Positions 48,074 through 57,081 of a DNA stretch of 64,000 nt are shown one piece after another. The notes under the pieces were generated by a model that was given only the letters and a program-made list of their open reading frames with translations, did not search any database and was not told the origin of the DNA. The DNA lies in assembly GCA_902781705.1 (NCBI GenBank), contig CACZKE010000006.1, forward strand, positions 56,073 through 120,072, given 5' to 3'. Positions within the stretch are counted from its first letter, which is position 1. Every line of letters starts with the position of its first letter. A program made the translations under genes and the position numbers. This stretch comes from an uncultured Bacteroidia bacterium. Lineage in GTDB: Bacteria; Bacteroidota; Bacteroidia; Bacteroidales; UBA932.

Positions 48074-49329
48074 AAGCGAAATCCCCCTGGCTGTGGGTCC
48101 CTACCCTCTATTTTGCGGAAGGCCTGCCGTATTTCATAGTCAACACCATCTCGGTCATCATCCTCAAGGACCTCGGGATGGACAACAGCACGCTGGCGCT
48201 CCTGACGAGTCTCATCGGCCTTCCCTGGCTGGTCAAGCCGCTCTGGAGCCCCTTCGTGGACATTTTCAAGAGCAAGCGCTGGTGGATCGTGGCGATGCAA
48301 CTGTGCATGGCCGTCGCGGTGGCGGTCCTCGCCCTGACACTCCCTGCTTCCTCGCCCTTCACCTGGACGCTGATCCTGTTCACCATCACGGGATTCGCCT
48401 CGGCCTCGCACGACATTGCAGCCGACGGTTTCTACATGATCGGCCTGGACCAGCGGCGCCAGTCGGCCTTCGTGGGCATCCGGAACACCTTCTACCGGAT
48501 TGCCATGGTCTTCGGACAGGGCGTCCTGGTCGTGGTGGCCGGCCTGCTGGAAAAGCGCACGGGCGCCGTTTCCCGCGCCTGGACCGTGACGCTGCTCGGC
48601 ACTTCCATCCTTCTGGCGCTCATTACGGCCTATCACGCCTTCGTCCTGCCGCGCCCTGCGGAAGACCGGACGGCGGGGCAGAAGACCGCCCGGGAAATCC
48701 TTTCCGAGTTTCTGGAGGCCTTCCGCAGTTTCTTCACCAAGCCCGGCATCGTCCTCACGATGTTCTTCCTACTGCTGTACCGGCTTCCGGAGGCGTTCTC
48801 CGTCAAACTGCTTTATCCTTTCTTCAGTGATGCGGTGGCAGACGGCGGCCTGGGCCTGGACAAGGCGGCTTTCGGCATGGTCTATGGGACGGCGGGCGTC
48901 ATCGCCCTCCTGGCCGGCGGTATCCTGGGCGGCTGGCACATCTCCCGCCGTGGACTCAGGCGTTGCCTGCTTCCGATGGCCCTCAGTCTGGCCTTGCCCT
49001 GCGTCGTGTACCTCGTCATGGCCTTGACGCAGCCTTCGTCCGTCTGGACCGTCGGGGCGTATGTGGTTCTGGATCAGTTTGGTTACGGCTACGGCTTTAC
49101 GGCTTATACCGTGTACATGATGCGTTTCGCGGAAGGCCCGCTCAAGACTTCCCACTACGCCATCTGCACCGGGTTCATGGCCCTGTCCATGCTCCTTCCC
49201 GGCGCCGTGGCAGGATATCTGCAAGAGGCCCTCGGGTACGTGGGCTTCTACGTAATGGTGATGGTCTGCTGCCTCGCCACCGTGGCCGTCACCCTCGCCG
49301 CCCGCCGTTTCCTCCCGGCCGATGCGTAA
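48070..49329 (+). CDS. AmpG-like MFS permease
   Basis: A 419-residue major-facilitator protein with about 12 hydrophobic helices. AmpG-like features are YFAEGLPYFIVNTI near the start, FASASHDIAADGFY in the middle and an interdomain loop with DRTAGQKTAREIL. AmpG imports muropeptides or anhydro-disaccharides. Its place between a SpoIID fusion and NamZ supports a peptidoglycan-fragment substrate. Confidence 0.85.
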   Translation: MKAKSPWLWVPTLYFAEGLPYFIVNTISVIILKDLGMDNSTLALLTSLIGLPWLVKPLWSPFVDIFKSKRWWIVAMQLCMAVAVAVLALTLPASSPFTWTLILFTITGFASASHDIAADGFYMIGLDQRRQSAFVGIRNTFYRIAMVFGQGVLVVVAGLLEKRTGAVSRAWTVTLLGTSILLALITAYHAFVLPRPAEDRTAGQKTAREILSEFLEAFRSFFTKPGIVLTMFFLLLYRLPEAFSVKLLYPFFSDAVADGGLGLDKAAFGMVYGTAGVIALLAGGILGGWHISRRGLRRCLLPMALSLALPCVVYLVMALTQPSSVWTVGAYVVLDQFGYGYGFTAYTVYMMRFAEGPLKTSHYAICTGFMALSMLLPGAVAGYLQEALGYVGFYVMVMVCCLATVAVTLAARRFLPADA

Positions 49330-49401
49330 TCCGGAAGTGGTTGACCTCAAGGCTGATATAGAAAGTGCTTTATGTATTTTAACGCAAAGCGGTTTAAGGA
49401 A

Positions 49402-50655
49402 ATGATTGATTGCAAGCATCTTAGAAAATACGCTCTGGGCGTACTCCTGCTTCTGGGGATTACGGCCCATGCGCAGGTGTATACCGGTATCGACATGTTG
49501 GAACGGTACGGGTTCGAGGAACTGCAGGGGAAGCGTGTGGGGCTGGTGACGAATCCGTCTGGGGTGGACCGGAACCTGCGTTCCACCATTGATATCCTGA
49601 TGGATGCTCCGGGGGTGGAACTCGTCGCCCTCTTCGGTCCGGAGCATGGGGTGCGGGGAGATGCCTATGCCGGCGACCATGTTGCGAGCGGAAAGGACCC
49701 GAAGACCGGTCTTCCGGTGCACTCCCTCTATGGGTCCACCCGGAAACCCACCCCGCAGATGCTGAAAGGCATCGACGTCATGGTCTATGATATCCAGGAT
49801 ATCGGAACGCGTTCATACACGTTCATTTCCACCTTGGGCCTCGTGATGCGTGCCTGCGCCGAGCTGGATATCGAGGTCATGGTCCTGGACCGGCCGAACC
49901 CTTTGGGCGGCCTCAAGGTCGAGGGCTCTTATGTGGAACCGGGCTTTCATTCCTTCGTCAGCGAGTTCCGCATCCCTTATGTCTATGGACTCACGGTCGG
50001 CGAACTCGCCGCCCTCATCAACGAGGAAGGGCTCAACTGCGGGGTCGATGGGAAAGAGGCGCCTCTGAAGTGCCGCCTTTCCGTCATCCCGATGCGGGGA
50101 TGGGAACGGTGGATGCTGTACCGGGACACCGGCCTTCCCTGGATCCTCCCTTCCCCGAATATTCCGTCCATGGAATCCGCCATCGGCTATCCCTCCGCCG
50201 GCATCGCCGGGGAGTTCGGTTACCTGGGCATCGGCGTGGGGTTCACCATTCCGTTCCAGGCTTTCACCGCCCCCTGGATCGACGCGGACAAACTCAAGGA
50301 ACGCCTGGACAGTTATGGCCTTCCCGGGGTCGTCTTCCGTACGATCCACTACAAACCCATATCCGGCAGCGCTCCGGAACTCCAGCATGGGGTCCAGTTT
50401 TTCTATACCGACTATGAGGCCGCGACAATCACTTTGACGCAATTCTATGTGATGCAGGCCCTTCAGGAACTGTATCCCGGACGCAATCCTTACAAGACTT
50501 TGAAGAAAACGCGGATGCTCGATATCGTTTGTGGCACGGATTATGTGAGAAGGGAGTTCGGGAAGCGATTGAAAGTCGAGGATATCCGGGATTTCTGGAT
50601 GAAAGACGCCGAAGCCTTCAAGGAACTTTCCAAGAATTATTACTTATATCGCTAA
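49402..50655 (+). CDS. namZ: NamZ-type exo-beta-N-acetylmuramidase (DUF1343)
   Basis: A 417-residue exported protein with signal peptide ending ITAHAQ. The family blocks are VGLVTNPSGVD, LFGPEHGVRGDAYAG, YDIQDIGTRSYTFI, DRPNPLGG, WILPSPNIPSMES and GEFGYLGIG. Characterised members remove N-acetylmuramic acid from the non-reducing ends of peptidoglycan chains (GH171). The start at 49402 is chosen for the signal peptide; 49372 is also in frame. With the AmpG-like gene it fits a periplasmic release and uptake route. Confidence 0.9.
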   Translation: MIDCKHLRKYALGVLLLLGITAHAQVYTGIDMLERYGFEELQGKRVGLVTNPSGVDRNLRSTIDILMDAPGVELVALFGPEHGVRGDAYAGDHVASGKDPKTGLPVHSLYGSTRKPTPQMLKGIDVMVYDIQDIGTRSYTFISTLGLVMRACAELDIEVMVLDRPNPLGGLKVEGSYVEPGFHSFVSEFRIPYVYGLTVGELAALINEEGLNCGVDGKEAPLKCRLSVIPMRGWERWMLYRDTGLPWILPSPNIPSMESAIGYPSAGIAGEFGYLGIGVGFTIPFQAFTAPWIDADKLKERLDSYGLPGVVFRTIHYKPISGSAPELQHGVQFFYTDYEAATITLTQFYVMQALQELYPGRNPYKTLKKTRMLDIVCGTDYVRREFGKRLKVEDIRDFWMKDAEAFKELSKNYYLYR

Positions 50656-50675
50656 CTTTAAAAAACGACAAAGCT

Positions 50676-52301
50676 ATGAGAAGGATGATCAACTCCGTTG
50701 CCGCACTCTTCATCACGATGGCGATGATCGCGGCCCCTGAGGCACTTGCCCAGACCCGCCGTTCCGGCGGTTCCTCCACTGCATCCCGGTCGTCCTCCGC
50801 TCAGACTACGACCCGTGGATCTTCTTATGGCAGAGCATCCGCCTCTGCCGCACCGTCCCGTTCCGCCTCCGTGCAGAGCCAGACGAGCCGCTCTTCCGGC
50901 AGCCGTTCTTCCGTAAGCCGCTCTTCCGGTTCTTACAGCACCCGTTCTGCGGGCGCCGTGAGCCAGAACACCCGGACGAATCGGTCCACCGGTTCTTCCA
51001 CCTCTGCGACTACGAGCCGTTCCACCGGCAGCAGCTCCTCCGTGAGCCGCTCCTCCGGCTCCTCCACCACCCGTTCCGCGGGCAGCGTGGACCAGAACAC
51101 CCGGACTAGCCGGTCCACCGGTTCTTCCAGTTCTGCAACCACGAGCCGTTCCACCGGCAGCAGCTCTTCCGTGAGCCGCTCCTCCGGCTCCTCCACCACC
51201 CGTTCCGCGGGCAGCGTGGACCAGAACACCCGGACCAGCCGCTCCACCGGCAGCTCCAGTTCCGCCACGAGCCGCGGCACGGCGACGACCAGCCGCTCCA
51301 CCGGCACCTCCACCACCCGTTCCACGGGCACTGTGGACCAGAACACCCGGACCACCCGGTCCGCCGGTTCTGCCAACACCGGGACCGCGACCACCAGCCG
51401 CAGCTCTTCCGGCTCCACCGTCCGCTCCACGAGCAACGTGACCCGCAACGGTCTCGGCTACAACAGCGGAAACGATGCGAAGGCAGGCGCATCGGTGAAG
51501 AACACCGAGCCCATGCGTGACAATGGCGGCAACTACCGCTATAACGACGACTTCCGGATGGACAACGGGCACAACCTGCACCGGGTACCTCCGCGCGAGA
51601 GAGACTTCATGGCCTGGGACCGCCCGGGGTACTTCTGGGACAACCGTCCGCACTACTTCGGCTACCGCGTCCATGTGCTGCCTCCTCACTACCGTCGGAT
51701 CAGCCACTGGGGCATCGACTACTACTTCTACGAGGGTATCTACTACCGTCCGTTCGGAGGTGTGTACGTCGTCTGCCGGCCGCCTTTCGGCACTCCGCTG
51801 GAGAGAGCCATCGACAGGGCCCTGTTCAACCTGGTGAAGTTCTCCTACTACTGCAACACGTACCGGACCTACAACACGGTCTTTGACAATTACAACGTGA
51901 TTGCCCAGCAGAACCTCATCATCGCCCAGAACAACGCCCGGATCGCTGCCCAGAACGCGACCTACGCGCTGAACAGCAGCCGCGCCCTGACCGCCTACGA
52001 GCTGGCGAACAAGCTCGGCCTCGTGCAGAGCTACGCCTACGCCAACTCCGACTACTTCTACCAGGACGGTGTCTTCTACAGTGTGAATGCCTCCGGCACT
52101 TACACGACCATCGTCCCGCCGGCCGGAGCCCTCGTGACCTCCCTCCCGGACGACTACGAGACCATCGTGCTGAACGGCATCGAGTACTACATGGTGGACA
52201 ACACGGTTTACCGTACCACCCTCTTTGACGGCCAGCCTTACCTCGAGGTCCTCGGACAGATGTACGGCTCCCTGTACAACCAGTACAGCATCTACCGGTA
52301 A
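50676..52301 (+). CDS. Exported Ser/Thr/Arg repeat protein with DUF6515-like C-terminus
   Basis: A 541-residue protein with signal peptide ending EALAQ. Residues about 25-260 are low complexity (Ser, Thr, Arg, Gly) with 43-residue tandem repeats containing STTRSAGSVDQNTRTSRST. A Tyr-rich region follows (PPHYRRISHWGIDYYFYEGIYYRPFGGVYVVCRPPFG), like DUF6515, and an Asn/Gln/Ala helical stretch. Two YYY/DG motifs repeat near the end (YFYQDGVFYSV, IEYYMVDNTVYR). A cell-surface or matrix role is a guess. Confidence 0.75.
   Translation: MRRMINSVAALFITMAMIAAPEALAQTRRSGGSSTASRSSSAQTTTRGSSYGRASASAAPSRSASVQSQTSRSSGSRSSVSRSSGSYSTRSAGAVSQNTRTNRSTGSSTSATTSRSTGSSSSVSRSSGSSTTRSAGSVDQNTRTSRSTGSSSSATTSRSTGSSSSVSRSSGSSTTRSAGSVDQNTRTSRSTGSSSSATSRGTATTSRSTGTSTTRSTGTVDQNTRTTRSAGSANTGTATTSRSSSGSTVRSTSNVTRNGLGYNSGNDAKAGASVKNTEPMRDNGGNYRYNDDFRMDNGHNLHRVPPRERDFMAWDRPGYFWDNRPHYFGYRVHVLPPHYRRISHWGIDYYFYEGIYYRPFGGVYVVCRPPFGTPLERAIDRALFNLVKFSYYCNTYRTYNTVFDNYNVIAQQNLIIAQNNARIAAQNATYALNSSRALTAYELANKLGLVQSYAYANSDYFYQDGVFYSVNASGTYTTIVPPAGALVTSLPDDYETIVLNGIEYYMVDNTVYRTTLFDGQPYLEVLGQMYGSLYNQYSIYR
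50940..51440 (+). repeat. About 3.5 tandem repeats of 129 bases (coding)
   Basis: Unit starts at 50940, 51069, 51198 (period 129 bases, 43 codons) and 51315 (shortened unit of 117 bases). The middle units are nearly identical, which suggests recombination-driven copy changes. Confidence 0.85.
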
Positions 52302-52319
52302 ACTTCAGCGATTACGATG

Positions 52320-52349
52320 AAGCCGGCCCTTCGGGACCGGCTTTTTTTT
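52320..52349 (+). terminator. Terminator after the repeat-protein gene
   Basis: AGCCGGCCC-TTCG-GGACCGGCT hairpin followed by eight T. Confidence 0.85.
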
Positions 52350-52353
52350 GATG

Positions 52354-53103
52354 TCATACCAGTTTGAAAATCCGGCGCAGCGAATCCGGCTCGCCGGAGA
52401 AATACAGGTCGATGCTGAAGGGACCGTTGCCGGTGGGGATGGCATTCGCCTCCAGGATGCGGACGGTCTGCCGGGCGACGGCGGGTGCCGGGTCGATGAC
52501 CTGGACACCGGGGCCTGCGATGGATTCGATGACCGGCTTCAGGAAGGGATAGTGCGTGCAGCCCAGGACGATGCGGTCCGCGCCGGCATCCAGCAGGGGC
52601 TGGAGCGATTTCCTGACCGTCTCATAGGCCTCAGGACCGTCCAAAATGCCGTTTTCCACCAGTTCCACGAAGCCTTCGCCCACATGCTCGACAATGCGGA
52701 CATCGTCCTCGAAGCGGCCTTTGGTCTTGAGATATTTGGATCCCTTGAGGGTGCCGGCGGTGGCCAGGACGCCGATGACGCCGGTCTCCGTCCCCAGGGC
52801 GGCGGGCTTGACGGCCGGTTCCATGCCGATGAACGGCGTATCGGGATACTCTTCCCGCAGCGTGGCGATGGCCGCCGCCGTAGCCGTGTTACAGGCCACG
52901 ACAATGATGTCGGCCCCCATGCCCAGGAGGATTTCCGTGATGGCCCGGCCGCGGTCCTGGATGTATTCCGCCGTTTTCTCCCCATAGGGGCAATGGGCAT
53001 TGTCCGCGAAATAGAGATACCGCTCCTGCGGGAGCAGTTTCACGATTTCCCGATACACGGACAGGCCGCCGGAGCCGGAGTCGAATATGCCGATGCTTGC
53101 CAT
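52354..53103 (-). CDS. murI: Glutamate racemase
   Basis: A 249-residue enzyme making D-glutamate for peptidoglycan. The two catalytic Cys are in VVACNTATA and GCTHYPF. FDSGSGGLSVYREI at the N-terminus and GMEPAVKPA are typical. A TATATTTG box lies 9 bases upstream of the start, giving a very short leader. Confidence 0.96.
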   Translation of the reverse strand: MASIGIFDSGSGGLSVYREIVKLLPQERYLYFADNAHCPYGEKTAEYIQDRGRAITEILLGMGADIIVVACNTATAAAIATLREEYPDTPFIGMEPAVKPAALGTETGVIGVLATAGTLKGSKYLKTKGRFEDDVRIVEHVGEGFVELVENGILDGPEAYETVRKSLQPLLDAGADRIVLGCTHYPFLKPVIESIAGPGVQVIDPAPAVARQTVRILEANAIPTGNGPFSIDLYFSGEPDSLRRIFKLV

Positions 53104-53111
53104 ATGCAGTA

Positions 53112-53119
53112 CAAATATA
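53112..53119 (-). promoter_or_regulatory. -7 promoter box of murI
   Basis: TATATTTG on the minus strand, 8 bases before the ATG. Confidence 0.45.
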
Positions 53120-53133
53120 CGGGAAATTATTCG

Positions 53134-53141
53134 TATTTTTG
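53134..53141 (+). promoter_or_regulatory. -7 promoter box of prfB
   Basis: TATTTTTG, 21 bases before the ATG. Confidence 0.5.
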
Positions 53142-53162
53142 CATTCTATTCCGATAAGACGT

Positions 53163-54308
53163 ATGACGACCCTCGAACAGATCAAAGACCTGCACGCCCG
53201 CCTGGACACCCTCGAAAAGTGCCTGGACATCGCGGGAAAGCGGAAAGACGTGGAGCAAAAGACGCAGGAAAGCCTGGCGCCCGATTTCTGGAACGATCCC
53301 AAGGCGGCCGAACTTTTCCTCAAGAAACTCGCAGGCGTGAAGGCCTGGGTGACCGATTTCCAGAAAGCCTCGACCCTGGTGGACGACCTGGATGTCCTCT
53401 ACGATTTTGCCAAGGACAGTGTCAGCGACAGCGAGGAGGAAGCGGTGGAGACCGACGAAACCCGCGAACTGGACGCCACCTTCGCCAAGGCGGTCGAAGC
53501 CGTGGAAGCCCTGGAACTCAAGAACATGCTGGGAAACGAAGGCGACAACCTGGGCGCCGTCCTCACCATCAATTCCGGCGCCGGCGGCACCGAGGCCAAC
53601 GACTGGTCCTCCATGCTCATGCGCATGTATCTCCGCTGGGGCGAGCGGAACGGCTACAAGATGACCGTCACCTCCCTCCTGGAGGGGGAAGAAGCCGGCA
53701 TCAAGTCCGCCACCATCGAGGTGGAAGGCGATTACGCCTACGGTTACCTGAAGGCCGAAAACGGCGTGCACCGCCTGGTCCGCATCTCCCCGTTCAATGC
53801 GCAGGGAAAGCGCCAGACCACCTTCTCCTCCGTCTTCGTCTATCCGCTGGTCGATGATTCCATCCACATCGAGATCAATCCCAGCGACCTGGAGTGGGAT
53901 ACCTTCCGCAGCGGCGGCCACGGCGGCCAGAACGTGAACAAGGTTGAGACCGGCGTCCGCGTGCGCCACATTCCTTCCGGCATCATGGTGGAGAACACCG
54001 AAACCCGTTCCCAGCAGGACAACCGCCAGCGCGCCCTCCTCATCCTCAAGTCCCGCCTCTACGACATCGAACTCAAGAAGCGCCAGGAGAAGCAGGCCGA
54101 ACTGGAAGGCCAGAAGAAGCGCATCGAATGGGGCTCCCAGATCCGCAACTACGTCCTCCACCCCTATAAGCTCGTGAAGGACCTCCGCACCGGTTACAGC
54201 ACCGCCGACACCCAGGGCGTCCTGGACGGCGACCTCAACGAGTTCATGAAGACCTTCCTGATGGGCAACGGCGCCGCGGTCACGGACCTGGACGACGACC
54301 TGGATTAA
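53163..54308 (+). CDS. prfB: Peptide chain release factor 2
   Basis: A 381-residue factor that ends translation at UGA and UAA. The codon-recognition SPF tripeptide is in VRISPFNAQGK and the peptidyl-hydrolysis GGQ is in SGGHGGQNVNKVETGVR. The gene is a single open frame with no programmed +1 frameshift site near codon 25, unlike E. coli prfB. Confidence 0.96.
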   Translation: MTTLEQIKDLHARLDTLEKCLDIAGKRKDVEQKTQESLAPDFWNDPKAAELFLKKLAGVKAWVTDFQKASTLVDDLDVLYDFAKDSVSDSEEEAVETDETRELDATFAKAVEAVEALELKNMLGNEGDNLGAVLTINSGAGGTEANDWSSMLMRMYLRWGERNGYKMTVTSLLEGEEAGIKSATIEVEGDYAYGYLKAENGVHRLVRISPFNAQGKRQTTFSSVFVYPLVDDSIHIEINPSDLEWDTFRSGGHGGQNVNKVETGVRVRHIPSGIMVENTETRSQQDNRQRALLILKSRLYDIELKKRQEKQAELEGQKKRIEWGSQIRNYVLHPYKLVKDLRTGYSTADTQGVLDGDLNEFMKTFLMGNGAAVTDLDDDLD

Positions 54309-54314
54309 CGCAAT

Positions 54315-54339
54315 AACGCCACCCTCTCAGGTGGCGTTT
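54315..54339. terminator. Terminator between prfB and the fumarase gene
   Basis: Perfect 9-bp stem AACGCCACC / GGTGGCGTT with a 7-base loop between convergent genes. Confidence 0.8.
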
Positions 54340-54358
54340 CTCTTTGTATTCAAGCGGA

Positions 54359-55987
54359 TTACAAGCCGATCGTCTTGAAGAAGTCGTTCCCCTTGTCGTC
54401 CACAAGGATGAAGGCGGGGAAGTCTTCGACTTCGATCTTCCAGATCGCTTCCATGCCCAGCTCCGGATACTCGACGCACTCGATGCTGCGGATGCTGCTC
54501 TGGGACAGGACGGCAGCCACGCCGCCGATGGTTCCGAGGTAGAAGCCGCCGTGCTTCTGGCAGGCGTCGGTGACCGCCTTGGTGCGGTTGCCCTTGGCGA
54601 TCATCACCAGGGAAGCGCCGACTTCCTGGAATTCATCCACATAGGGGTCCATGCGGTTGGCCGTGGTGGGGCCCATGCTGCCGCAAGGGTATCCTTCCGG
54701 GGTCTTGGCAGGGCCGGCGTAGAGGATGGGGTGGTCCTTGAAATAGGAAGGCATCCCTTCGCCTGCATCCAGACGGGCCTTCAGTTTCGCGTGGGCGATG
54801 TCGCGGGCCACGATGATCGTGCCCTTCAGGTTCACGCGGGTTCCCACGGTGTATTTGGTAAGTTCGGCACGCACGGCGTCGATGCCCTGGTTCAGGTCGA
54901 TCTCGATGCCCTTCGGGCCCTCGCCGGGACGACGGAGCGCTTCGGGAATCAGTTCGGACGGGTTGGTGTCCAACTTCTCGATCCAGACGCCGTCGGCGTT
55001 GATCTTGCTCTTGATGTTGCGGTCGGCGCTGCAACTGACGCCCATGCCGATCGGGCAACTCGCACCGTGGCGGGGGAGACGCACCACGCGGATGTCGTGG
55101 GCGAGGTACTTGCCGCCGAACTGGGCGCCCAGGCCGATCTTCTGGGCTTCCTTCAGGAGTTTCTCTTCCAGGTCGATGTCACGGAAAGCCCGGCCGGTCT
55201 CGTCGCCGGTGGTGGGCAGGTTGTCATAGAACTTGATGCTGGCGAGTTTGACCGTGAGGAGGTTCTTCTCGGCCGAGGTGCCGCCGATGACGAATGCGAT
55301 GTGGTAGGGCGGGCATGCCGCGGTCCCCAGGCTCTTCATCTTTTCCACCAGGAACGGAAGGAGCGTACCCTCGTTCTGGATCGTGGCCTTGGTCATGGGG
55401 TAGAAATAGGTCTTGTTGGCACTGCCTCCGCCCTTGGCGACCATGACGAAGCGATACTCGCTGCCCTGGGTGGCCTCGATGTCGATCTGTGCAGGGAGGT
55501 TGCACTTGGTGTTCACCTCGTTGTACATGTCCAGCGGGGCGTTCTGGCTGTAGCGGAGATTCTCCTGGGTGTATGTGTCGAACACACCGCGGCTCAGGGC
55601 CTCTTCGTCTTCGAAGCCGGTCCAAACATGCTGCCCCTTCTCACCGTGGATGATGGCCGTGCCGGTGTCCTGGCAGAACGGGAGCACGCCCTTGACCGAT
55701 GTTTCCGCGTTGCGCAGGAACTGGAGGGCGACGTACTTGTCGTTGTCGCTGGCCTCGGGATCGTCCAGGATGGCCGCCACCTGCGCGTTGTGGGCGCGGC
55801 GGAGCATGAACTGGCAGTCATGGAAGGACTGCCGGGCGACCAGCGTGAGCGCTTCCGGAGAGACTTCCAGGAGGGTCTTTTCGCCGAAACTGACGGTTTT
55901 TACGAGTTTTTCGGAACCGGGAATCTTGTAATACTCGGTCGTGTCGGGCCCCAACTGGAACATGGGTGCGTATTTGAATTCAGCCAT
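54359..55987 (-). CDS. Class I (iron-sulfur) fumarate hydratase
   Basis: A 542-residue oxygen-sensitive [4Fe-4S] fumarase with both the N-terminal catalytic part and the C-terminal beta part in one chain. The candidate cluster Cys residues are in [21 protein letters not shown] and [33 protein letters not shown] and [17 protein letters not shown] are also typical. It hydrates fumarate to malate and pairs with AspA, 4 kb away, for aspartate use. The start at 55987 excludes an unlikely extension. Confidence 0.95.
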   Translation of the reverse strand: MAEFKYAPMFQLGPDTTEYYKIPGSEKLVKTVSFGEKTLLEVSPEALTLVARQSFHDCQFMLRRAHNAQVAAILDDPEASDNDKYVALQFLRNAETSVKGVLPFCQDTGTAIIHGEKGQHVWTGFEDEEALSRGVFDTYTQENLRYSQNAPLDMYNEVNTKCNLPAQIDIEATQGSEYRFVMVAKGGGSANKTYFYPMTKATIQNEGTLLPFLVEKMKSLGTAACPPYHIAFVIGGTSAEKNLLTVKLASIKFYDNLPTTGDETGRAFRDIDLEEKLLKEAQKIGLGAQFGGKYLAHDIRVVRLPRHGASCPIGMGVSCSADRNIKSKINADGVWIEKLDTNPSELIPEALRRPGEGPKGIEIDLNQGIDAVRAELTKYTVGTRVNLKGTIIVARDIAHAKLKARLDAGEGMPSYFKDHPILYAGPAKTPEGYPCGSMGPTTANRMDPYVDEFQEVGASLVMIAKGNRTKAVTDACQKHGGFYLGTIGGVAAVLSQSSIRSIECVEYPELGMEAIWKIEVEDFPAFILVDDKGNDFFKTIGL

Positions 55988-56012
55988 AAGAGAGTGTTGT
56001 TTTTCAATTCTA

Positions 56013-56020
56013 CAAAGATA
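56013..56020 (-). promoter_or_regulatory. -7 promoter box of the fumarase gene
   Basis: TATCTTTG on the minus strand, 25 bases before the ATG. Confidence 0.5.
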
Positions 56021-56047
56021 ACAATTTTCCATTGAATCTACAGGAAC

Positions 56048-56075
56048 AGATTCCTCGACTTCGCTCGGAATGTCA
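56048..56075 (-). repeat. Dispersed palindromic repeat, copy 3 (intergenic)
   Basis: A 28-base copy in minus orientation, with arms ATTCC/GGAAT and inner GAGCGAAGTCGA. It lies between the fumarase promoter and the PspC operon operator. Confidence 0.85.
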
Positions 56076-56102
56076 GATTACCAATATTTCTGAAAAATTT
56101 AG

Positions 56103-56121
56103 TACTTTGTATTGCAAAGTA
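56103..56121. promoter_or_regulatory. Candidate PadR operator
   Basis: Perfect inverted repeat TACTTTG-N5-CAAAGTA, 14 bases upstream of the -7 box of an operon that encodes a PadR repressor. Confidence 0.5.
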
Positions 56122-56135
56122 ATCGAAATTATTTA

Positions 56136-56143
56136 TATCTTTG
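56136..56143 (+). promoter_or_regulatory. -7 promoter box of the PspC-PadR operon
   Basis: TATCTTTG, 23 bases before the first ATG of the operon. Confidence 0.55.
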
Positions 56144-56166
56144 CACCAACAAATATTTTGCGACAA

Positions 56167-56748
56167 ATGAAACGCGTGACCAATGCCTGTATCGGAGGGC
56201 GCAATTTCACCCTCAACGATGATGCCTACAACCGCCTGGATGCCTATCTCCGCCACTTCAGGGCCAAACTGACCGTCCCCGAGACTCAGAAGGAGGAAGT
56301 GATGGACGACATCGAGGGCCGGATCGCCGAACTGTTCTACCGGGAAGTGGGGGAGAGCGCCCGTGTCGTGACCCTGCCCATGGTGGAACAGGTCGTCTCT
56401 ACCCTCGGCATGCCGGACGGCTCCGCCGAGACGGGATACTCCTATTCGTCGGCCTTCCCGGAGGACAAGGTCCCGAAGAAACTGTACCGGGACATGGACA
56501 ACAAGGGCGTCGCCGGCGTCTGCGCCGGCTTGGGCCATTACTTCGACATCGACGTGACCATCATCCGGATCATCATGCTGGTGGCCCTGCTCGCCGGTAC
56601 GTCGGGATTCTGGATCTATGTCGTCCTATGGATCGCCATCCCCAAGGCGGAAACCCCGGCGCAGAAATGCGAGATGCGGGGCATTCCCGCGACCGCGGAG
56701 AACATGGCCCGGTTCGCCGGGCGTGCGCAGGATACTTATAAACAGTAG
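56167..56748 (+). CDS. PspC-domain protein, first copy
   Basis: A 193-residue protein. Residues about 10-100 form a helical N-terminal domain (DDAYNRLDAYLRHFRAKLTVPETQKEEVMDDIEGRIAELFY) shared with the other PspC protein of the operon. A PspC domain follows (KKLYRDMDNKGVAGVCAGLGHYFDIDVTIIRIIM) with one or two membrane helices. PspC proteins sense or respond to membrane stress; the mechanism in Bacteroidota is not established. First gene of the operon, followed by padR after 3 bases. Confidence 0.88.
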   Translation: MKRVTNACIGGRNFTLNDDAYNRLDAYLRHFRAKLTVPETQKEEVMDDIEGRIAELFYREVGESARVVTLPMVEQVVSTLGMPDGSAETGYSYSSAFPEDKVPKKLYRDMDNKGVAGVCAGLGHYFDIDVTIIRIIMLVALLAGTSGFWIYVVLWIAIPKAETPAQKCEMRGIPATAENMARFAGRAQDTYKQ

Positions 56749-56751
56749 ACT

Positions 56752-57081
56752 ATGGAGAACACAAACGAGAATGTCCGTTCCCAGATGCGGAAAGGTGTGC
56801 TGGAATACTGCATCCTGTGTATTCTCAGCAAGAAGGAGGCCTATGCCTCCAGTATCATCGACGAACTCAAGGCCGCGAACATGATCGTGGTCGAGGGAAC
56901 GCTGTACCCTCTCCTGATCCGGCAGAAGAACCAGGGCCTCCTGACTTACCGCTGGGAGGAATCCACCCAGGGGCCGCCCCGGAAATACTACGGCATCACG
57001 GAAAAAGGCCGCGCCCAACTTGCCGAGATGGACGCCGCCTGGCAGGAAATGGTAGAAAGCATTGATACGCTCAAGCGATGA
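56752..57081 (+). CDS. PadR-family transcriptional regulator
   Basis: A 109-residue winged-helix protein: GVLEYCILCILSKKEAYASSIIDELKAANMIVVEGTLYPLLIRQKNQGLLTYRW and GPPRKYYGITEKGRAQL are classic PadR. It probably represses its own operon through the palindrome at 56103-56121. It overlaps the second PspC gene by 4 bases. Confidence 0.93.
   Translation: MENTNENVRSQMRKGVLEYCILCILSKKEAYASSIIDELKAANMIVVEGTLYPLLIRQKNQGLLTYRWEESTQGPPRKYYGITEKGRAQLAEMDAAWQEMVESIDTLKR

Noticed and set aside
50940-51440. CRISPR-like array
   Set aside because: The repeats are contiguous 129-base coding units in a protein gene, with no spacers and no cas genes.
53163-54308. Programmed +1 frameshift in prfB
   Set aside because: The gene is open from the ATG through SPF and GGQ without an internal UGA, so no frameshift is needed.
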